Assembly (NCBI GenBank): GCA_002432555.1
Contig: DJFO01000065.1
Span: forward strand, 547 to 11,498
Source of the DNA: Marinagarivorans sp. UBA5870
GTDB lineage: Bacteria; Pseudomonadota; Gammaproteobacteria; Pseudomonadales; Cellvibrionaceae
Direction: 5' to 3'
DNA: 10,952 bases
Positions 7,701 to 10,952 of this stretch are shown here, one piece after another; position 1 is the stretch's first letter; each line of letters starts with the position of its first letter. A model generated the notes under the pieces. That model saw only the letters and a program-made list of their open reading frames with translations. It searched no databases and was not told where the DNA came from. Position numbers and translations under genes: made by a program.

Positions 7701-8619
7701 CAAAAAGGTCGCGGATCACATCATTGCCGATGGAAGTGGGATCGGCCACATCATGGCGATAAACTTTGAAGGATTTATCGTCCTCCGCGAGGCGTGCGAG
7801 ACCGCCGCCGAAAGTGCCGACCCAAATCACCCCGGCGCGATCCTGCACCACGGTTTCCACCGTATCAAACGGCAGCGAATCCGGCCGCTCCACGTCGTGG
7901 CGCCAGCTGTCGATTTGCCCGCTGGCCGGGTCGAGCCGATTGAGGCCGCCGTTGGCAGTGCCAATCCACACCCGATCCTCGCGGTCGACATACACATCGC
8001 GCAGATAAACGTCCGTCAGCCCCTGCTCAAGCCCGTAATGCTGCTGCCGCCGCCGTTCACGATCCAACACCAGCAAGCCGTTGTAGGTCGCCACATATAA
8101 ATTGTTGGAGCTGTCGACGGCGAGCGCCCGCGTCACGCTGTCGGCGTAACCCTGCGGCTCCGGGCCGAGATACCGCACGAAACGTTCGGTTTGAGCATCG
8201 TATCGGTTGAGGCCGTTAGCCGTGGCGATCCACAAGACCCCATCGTGGTCCACCAGCAGGTCGCGGACGAAACTGCTGCTCAAACTGTGCGGGTTCTTTT
8301 TGTCCGCCCGATAAAACACAAATCGGTGGGCGTCATAACGGGCGAGACCGAGTTCGCCGCCAAACCAGATATAACCCGCCTCGTCCTGCACTATAGCGTT
8401 GACCGGACCTATACCCGCATCGAGGCCCGCGTCGTTGGCTATGGCCAGTCGATCGAACTGCAAATTGTTAAGCGGTGCCGCGAGGGCGATAGAAAATTTA
8501 GCGAGACCGCAGCCGAGAAAGAGCAGACCGAATAAATATTGAATAAAGTAGCGGCCGGCTCTGCGCCACGGTGGCGACTGTGGGCAAACCCGCTCACCCG
8601 CATTCGACCTGTTCGACAT
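4729..8619 (-). CDS. Hybrid sensor histidine kinase with double propeller sensor domain
   Basis: Membrane sensor kinase of about 1296 residues. An N-terminal hydrophobic segment (RYFIQYLFGLLFLGCGLAKF, about 22-41) acts as signal or anchor. About residues 52-735 hold fourteen repeats with an LWVGT-x-x-GL core, enough for two seven-bladed periplasmic propellers (reg_prop family). A Y_Y_Y domain follows (about 763-826), then one membrane helix (about 828-849), HisKA with phospho-acceptor His880 in SHELRTPLNG, and HATPase with N box (LLNLVGNAIKYT), G1 (DTGVGI), F (FEAFNQG) and G2 (GTGLGLA). A receiver has acceptor Asp1202 in VILDIMMPG, then a short coiled-coil-like tail. There is no AraC output domain, unlike Bacteroides HTCS proteins, so the phosphoryl group may pass to another protein. 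The second ATG (8617-8619) is chosen because GGAAG lies six bases before it but abuts the ATG at 8625. The ligand is unknown; relatives sense polysaccharide fragments. Confidence 0.93.
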   Translation of the reverse strand: MSNRSNAGERVCPQSPPWRRAGRYFIQYLFGLLFLGCGLAKFSIALAAPLNNLQFDRLAIANDAGLDAGIGPVNAIVQDEAGYIWFGGELGLARYDAHRFVFYRADKKNPHSLSSSFVRDLLVDHDGVLWIATANGLNRYDAQTERFVRYLGPEPQGYADSVTRALAVDSSNNLYVATYNGLLVLDRERRRQQHYGLEQGLTDVYLRDVYVDREDRVWIGTANGGLNRLDPASGQIDSWRHDVERPDSLPFDTVETVVQDRAGVIWVGTFGGGLARLAEDDKSFKVYRHDVADPTSIGNDVIRDLFVDRENRLWVGIDHRGLAVLQRETDSFQHFTYSAYDSSSLGSNSVRSIYEDRKGDLWVGTFPHGVNFVNRAKSVFRNFKHDPANPNSLPHSIVLSLLRTRDGVIWIGTEGGLSSYNAAGQFRHYGVAEGLKTNAVLNITEDTNGDLWLGTWSGGLFRFERDKGRFHAFLPDKRQPGSLSNAFVWKVVRDRNDILWVATEGGGLNRYDRARDSFVHYSHNPDDPTSLSFDYLRTLYNDHRDDLWVGTLNGLNRLNKQSGRFQRYFHDPNDPLSLSSNRIVCLFEDSRRRLWIGTEEGGLNLYLPERDGFHHLNVEQGLPSASVASIVEDKRGYLWVSTSNGIASVHPDSFRVQVFSTKDGTAGNVHNRDAALVDESGRVFLGSTEGLTSFYPEQLFSQTTPPQVVINGLRVLNKPVEIGAEQSPLQRSMDATSKITLGYRDAMFAFDFAALSYRASPFNQYAYKLEGFDSDWNYVGAQNSATYTNISPGEYVFRVKGANSNGIWSEEGAQIRVTVLPPPWKSLWAYLGYACALGVLLVGFFAVKVRRIELEKERRVNAKLVKLDKLKDRFLANTSHELRTPLNGIVGITESLMDGVYGSVSDAIAEKLRTIAYSGRRLSALINDILDYAKLQEKTVTLNPQAVSVHDVVELVFALVAPLAQSKKIALFNHVSDQLPRAEADNNRLQQILLNLVGNAIKYTHKGYVRVFAELDDERIKIGVEDTGVGIHADDLELIFEAFNQGEHFAGDFHEGTGLGLAVSRQLAELHGGKLQAISQVGIGSTFFFSLAQSKSTSKAEPIRASKRLLDTDKMSGRYEQYRVPETPLSGRAISEQVHDLPGPAWALNHRILVVDDDAVNRIVLQGMLGLHHYTVLEAKDGFEALRILQQPNHGVDLVILDIMMPGLNGFQVCQKIRAEYALHELPVIFLTAKDVNLDIKNGFDAGGNEFVAKPVSKYQLLPRIENCLKQAKAFHDLREQLREQMKAVLTESELF

Positions 8620-8648
8620 ACACATCTTCCGGCTGAAAAAACGCCCGG

Positions 8649-8654
8649 ATTATA
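8649..8654 (-). promoter_or_regulatory. -10 element of the propeller-kinase promoter
   Basis: A perfect TATAAT on the minus strand, about 30 bases before the kinase start, in the 126-base gap after algR. The expected -35 hexamer at 17-base spacing (GCTGCA) is a poor match, so an activator may be required. A small hairpin, GCGGG-CAAT-CCCGC (8703-8716), lies upstream in the gap but lacks a T tract. The kinase is therefore probably transcribed from its own promoter, possibly with read-through from algR. Confidence 0.55.
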
Positions 8655-8745
8655 CACCTCGACAGGTTCAATGCAGCGATTTATGCGGCAGGCGATTCTG
8701 CGGCGGGCAATCCCGCGCCCTTCGATTCACATGTGCAAGGGTTAT

Positions 8746-9480
8746 TCACAGATTGGACAGAAGCTCGCGCACCGAAGCCACGTGGCGGCGGCTGACGACC
8801 GGCCGGTAACTGGTCGTTTTTAATTGCAGCTCGTATTGTCCGCTCGGCATGCGCTCGAGTTTTTCAATTTCGTGGATCGCCACCAGCGCGTTGCGATGCA
8901 CCCGCACAAATACGCCGGCAAATTCCTCTTCGAGTTCTTTGAGCGTGTCATCGATCAGGGTCTCACCACTGCCGTGCATGATGGTCACGTATTTCTGATC
9001 GGCAACAAAGCAGTAGATTTCTTCGATCGGCACCAGCTCCACGCCGCGGCGGGTCTTTGCCGCAATATTTTTCCGGCGTTCGCTGCGCCCGGCGTCTTGG
9101 CTCGCGGCCGCCTGTTGCAGTTTGCTCAATTTGCGCGCCTTGTCCAGGGCCGTGGTGAGCTGTTCTTTTTGCAAGGGCTTGAGCAGATATCCCACCGCAA
9201 GAGTTTCGAAGGCTTCGACCGCATATTCATGAAAAGCGGTGCAAAAAATCACGGCGGGAGGATCGTTCAACTGGGCAATTTTTTTCGCGGTGGCCAGACC
9301 GTCCTCGCCGGGCATGCGGATGTCCAGCAAAACGATATCGGGATCGAGGGTCTGAATCGCCCGCAGGGCGGCCTCGCCGTTGGCGGCTTCACCCACCACG
9401 TCGTACCCCTCGATATTTTCAACCATGCGCATGGCCCGCTGGCGGGCCAGGGCTTCATCATCCACGACTAATACTTGCAT
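8746..9480 (-). CDS. algR: LytTR-family response regulator, AlgR-like
   Basis: DNA-binding response regulator of 244 residues, probable partner of the AlgZ kinase encoded upstream. The receiver domain covers about 1-120, with acidic pocket Asp7/Asp8, phospho-acceptor Asp53 in DIVLLDIRMPG, Thr in VIFCTAFHEYA and Lys in YLLKPLQ. After a linker rich in A, Q and charged residues, the LytTR DNA-binding domain (about 138-243) shows RRGVELVPIEEIYCFVADQK, FVRVHRNALVAIHEIEKL and PVVSRRHVASVREL. It resembles Pseudomonas aeruginosa AlgR along its whole length, including the PPAVIFCTA and VSRRHVA segments. In Pseudomonas AlgR controls alginate, twitching motility and virulence genes; the regulon here is unknown. 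ATG at 9480 is preferred over the GTG just before it, by analogy with AlgR. A clear ribosome binding site is not seen. It is 130 bases downstream of algZ. Confidence 0.93.
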   Translation of the reverse strand: MQVLVVDDEALARQRAMRMVENIEGYDVVGEAANGEAALRAIQTLDPDIVLLDIRMPGEDGLATAKKIAQLNDPPAVIFCTAFHEYAVEAFETLAVGYLLKPLQKEQLTTALDKARKLSKLQQAAASQDAGRSERRKNIAAKTRRGVELVPIEEIYCFVADQKYVTIMHGSGETLIDDTLKELEEEFAGVFVRVHRNALVAIHEIEKLERMPSGQYELQLKTTSYRPVVSRRHVASVRELLSNL

Positions 9481-9610
9481 CACACATTGGATTCCAAAGT
9501 TGTCACGGGCAATCGAGCCCCGCCCGCTGTTGTTGTTGTGCCTGCTGTTGTTAAGTGTAGGCCAAATGCGCCAACAGGAAAGGCGGCCGCGCCGGCTCGC
9601 CGGGCTCCGC
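9481..9610 (-). other. algZ-algR intergenic gap
   Basis: The 130 bases between the algZ stop and the algR start hold a stretch of CAA/CAG triplets on the minus strand (about 9529-9556) and the GC-rich GGCGGAGCCCGGCGAGCC just after algZ. A TACACT hexamer occurs near 9556-9561 but no good -35 was found at normal spacing. I see no clear terminator or coding frame here, so co-transcription of algZ and algR is possible but not shown. Confidence 0.4.
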
Positions 9611-10699
9611 CTAGATCACCACCGGCGGCACCGCAGGAAATACCACACGGACCACGTACTGAGCGGGCGAGGCCGCCACTTCCAATCGGCCCTTGTTGCC
9701 GTAGTGCGCTTCGAGGCGGTGGCGAATGTTGTCGAGCGCAAGCCCGTTGCCTTTACTGCGCTCCTGGCGCTGATCGGCCACCGGATTGCGCACTTCGACC
9801 GCACAATTTGGACCCGCCGCTCTGACGGAAATTGCGACCACACCGCCCTCGAGCAGCGGCTGGATGCCGTGGTAAATGGCATTTTCAATCAGCGGTTGCA
9901 GCAGCAGGCTCGGCACCATGGCCTCGGGCATAGGATCGATCTCCCACGAAACCTGCAGGCGCTCGCCGATGCGCATCTGCTCGATGGCAACGAAACGCCG
10001 GCACAGCTCCAGCTCCCGCTCGAGTGGAATCAGGCCGGGGTCACTCAGGCTGGCACGGAAGAGCTCGGACAGGTCCACCACCATTTTTTCCGCGGCCGCC
10101 GGATCGAAATCGATCAGGCTCGCAATACTGTTCATGCTGTTGAAGAGAAAGTGCGGGCGAATGCGTGCCTGCAGGGCCTGGATGCGCGCCGTCAGCTCCG
10201 CCTGCTGTTGATTGCTCAGTTGTTGCTGCAGGTAAAAGTACCGCAGGACGATACCGGCGAACACCGCCGCCAGCATCAGGTTGGTGAAAAGCAGATCCCA
10301 ATTGAGCTCGCTGCCCGCCGCCTGTACGGCTGCCCCAAGGGCCGAGAAAGACACAGTGATGACGAGCACCAGGAGATAGCTGACCATGCCAGCCACCATC
10401 GGATGGCGGCGCTTGAACCACGGCCGCAGCGGACAGAGGCAGGCGGCGCTTGCCAAAACGATCCATTGGATCAGGATGGACAGCACCCCCAACCGGTACC
10501 AGTTGAATTCCAATACCCCGTCGCGGGCGACGGTGAGCGCTATGGCCAAAAGCTCCCCGACCAGGATCAGGTGAAACACCGCCTGGACCGTACAAAGATT
10601 CGGCAAAAAATCGCCTTTAAAATTGCGTGCAGACGTGCTGATACAAAACCCCACCGATAGAGACTGAACTGGCTGATGGCTTTGTTTATAATTCGCCAC
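9611..10699 (-). CDS. algZ: LytS-type sensor histidine kinase, AlgZ/FimS-like
   Basis: Membrane kinase expected to act with AlgR. Up to 362 residues with four predicted membrane helices (about 40-58, 69-89, 103-128 and 135-155), then a coiled segment LQQQLSNQQQAELTARIQAL. The His_kinase domain has phospho-acceptor His183 in RIRPHFLFNSMNS, an N-box-like LLLQPLIENAIYHGI, and GNGLALDNIRHRL. The usual DxGxG motif is replaced by RNPVADQ. The start is uncertain: GTG at 10699 is the longest choice but encloses the argH -10 element. GTG at 10654 gives 347 residues, and TTG at 10606 has an AAAGG site seven bases upstream but removes residues before the conserved-looking FLPNLC. It is divergent from argH and followed by algR, as in Pseudomonas. 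The product's exact target genes cannot be told from here. Confidence 0.9.
   Translation of the reverse strand: MANYKQSHQPVQSLSVGFCISTSARNFKGDFLPNLCTVQAVFHLILVGELLAIALTVARDGVLEFNWYRLGVLSILIQWIVLASAACLCPLRPWFKRRHPMVAGMVSYLLVLVITVSFSALGAAVQAAGSELNWDLLFTNLMLAAVFAGIVLRYFYLQQQLSNQQQAELTARIQALQARIRPHFLFNSMNSIASLIDFDPAAAEKMVVDLSELFRASLSDPGLIPLERELELCRRFVAIEQMRIGERLQVSWEIDPMPEAMVPSLLLQPLIENAIYHGIQPLLEGGVVAISVRAAGPNCAVEVRNPVADQRQERSKGNGLALDNIRHRLEAHYGNKGRLEVAASPAQYVVRVVFPAVPPVVI
10664..10692 (+). promoter_or_regulatory. Probable argH promoter
   Basis: CTGAAC (10664-10669), a 17-base spacer and a perfect TATAAT (10687-10692) form a sigma-70-like promoter with a weak -35. Transcription would start near 10699, giving a leader of about 80 bases before argH. 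The element overlaps the first codons of algZ if that gene starts at 10699, so either algZ starts later or the two signals share the same DNA. Confidence 0.6.
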
Positions 10700-10781
10700 C
10701 TTTGGCCGGGAGCTTCGCAGTGTAACAAAACGCGTGCGCCCCCCGGTCTATCCAGTTTAGACGCGGCCGCCAGGAGCCACT

Positions 10782-10952
10782 ATGAGCCAGAACCAAACCA
10801 CCAGCACCCTTTGGGGGGGCCGCTTCAGTGAAGCCACCGACGCCTTCGTTGAGCGTTTTACCGCTTCTATCGGATTTGATTACCGCCTTTACCACCACGA
10901 CATCAACGGCTCCATCGCCCATGCCACTATGCTCGCCAAAGTTGGCGTACTG
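10782..10952 (+). CDS. argH: Argininosuccinate lyase (partial, C-terminus beyond right edge)
   Basis: Catalyses the last step of arginine synthesis, argininosuccinate to arginine plus fumarate, in the cytoplasm. Only the first 57 codons are inside the window, but [20 protein letters not shown] followed by [20 protein letters not shown] and [10 protein letters not shown] is the characteristic ArgH N-terminus. This includes the WGGRF motif and the DI-GS-AH segment that contributes to the active site. The ATG at 10782 has an excellent AGGAG site (10772-10776) five bases upstream. The gene is divergent from algZ with 82 bases between the longest start choices, the same arrangement as in Pseudomonas. 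Confidence 0.95.
   Translation, partial: MSQNQTTSTLWGGRFSEATDAFVERFTASIGFDYRLYHHDINGSIAHATMLAKVGVL

Noticed and set aside
4792..8100. Long plus-strand frames of 334 and 349 codons opposite the kinase gene
   Set aside because: They lie fully antisense to the propeller and kinase domains, show no family motif, and arise from GC-rich codon bias.
9380..10660. 426-codon plus-strand frame opposite algZ
   Set aside because: It is rich in His, Arg and Gln, typical of an antisense shadow, and the opposite strand carries a clear LytS-type kinase.
10686..10922. 78-codon minus-strand frame over the start of argH
   Set aside because: It is antisense to the clear ArgH N-terminus and has no supporting motif.

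Overview
The window looks like a piece of a gammaproteobacterial chromosome, perhaps a Cellvibrio- or Pseudomonas-like organism. This rests on AlgZ/AlgR homologues divergent from argH (the Pseudomonas arrangement), a YciA-type thioesterase, large PstC/PstA permeases with extra N-terminal domains, and fairly GC-rich sequence. The taxonomic placement is inferred from protein resemblance and gene order, not from a search.

Left part (1-3700), minus strand: a phosphate-uptake operon in the order pstS, pstC, pstA. pstA runs off the left edge, and pstB and phoU would be expected beyond it. A PhoB-type promoter precedes pstS. A strong intrinsic terminator hairpin lies between pstS and pstC, which probably gives much binding protein and less permease. 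pstC and pstA overlap by 17 bases.

Middle (3700-4730): about 450 bases without a recognisable gene. They hold an 8-bp-arm inverted repeat, an isolated TATAAT, an 11-bp-period tandem repeat and a hairpin. A plus-strand yciA-like acyl-CoA thioesterase follows. After it come two dispersed-repeat-type hairpins in the gap between convergent genes.

Right part (4730-10952): signalling genes on the minus strand. In transcription order these are algZ (LytS-type sensor kinase), algR (LytTR response regulator) and a 1296-residue hybrid sensor kinase with 14 propeller repeats, a Y_Y_Y domain, one membrane helix, kinase domains and a receiver. argH (argininosuccinate lyase) starts divergently from algZ and runs off the right edge. 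In Pseudomonas the slot after algR is held by hemC; here it holds the propeller kinase, which has its own -10 element.

The main genes belong to known families. The less usual material is the algZR-propeller-kinase neighbourhood, the repeat-rich pstS-yciA gap, and the regulatory signals of the pst operon. I found no tRNA, rRNA, CRISPR array, transposase or clear new defence system.
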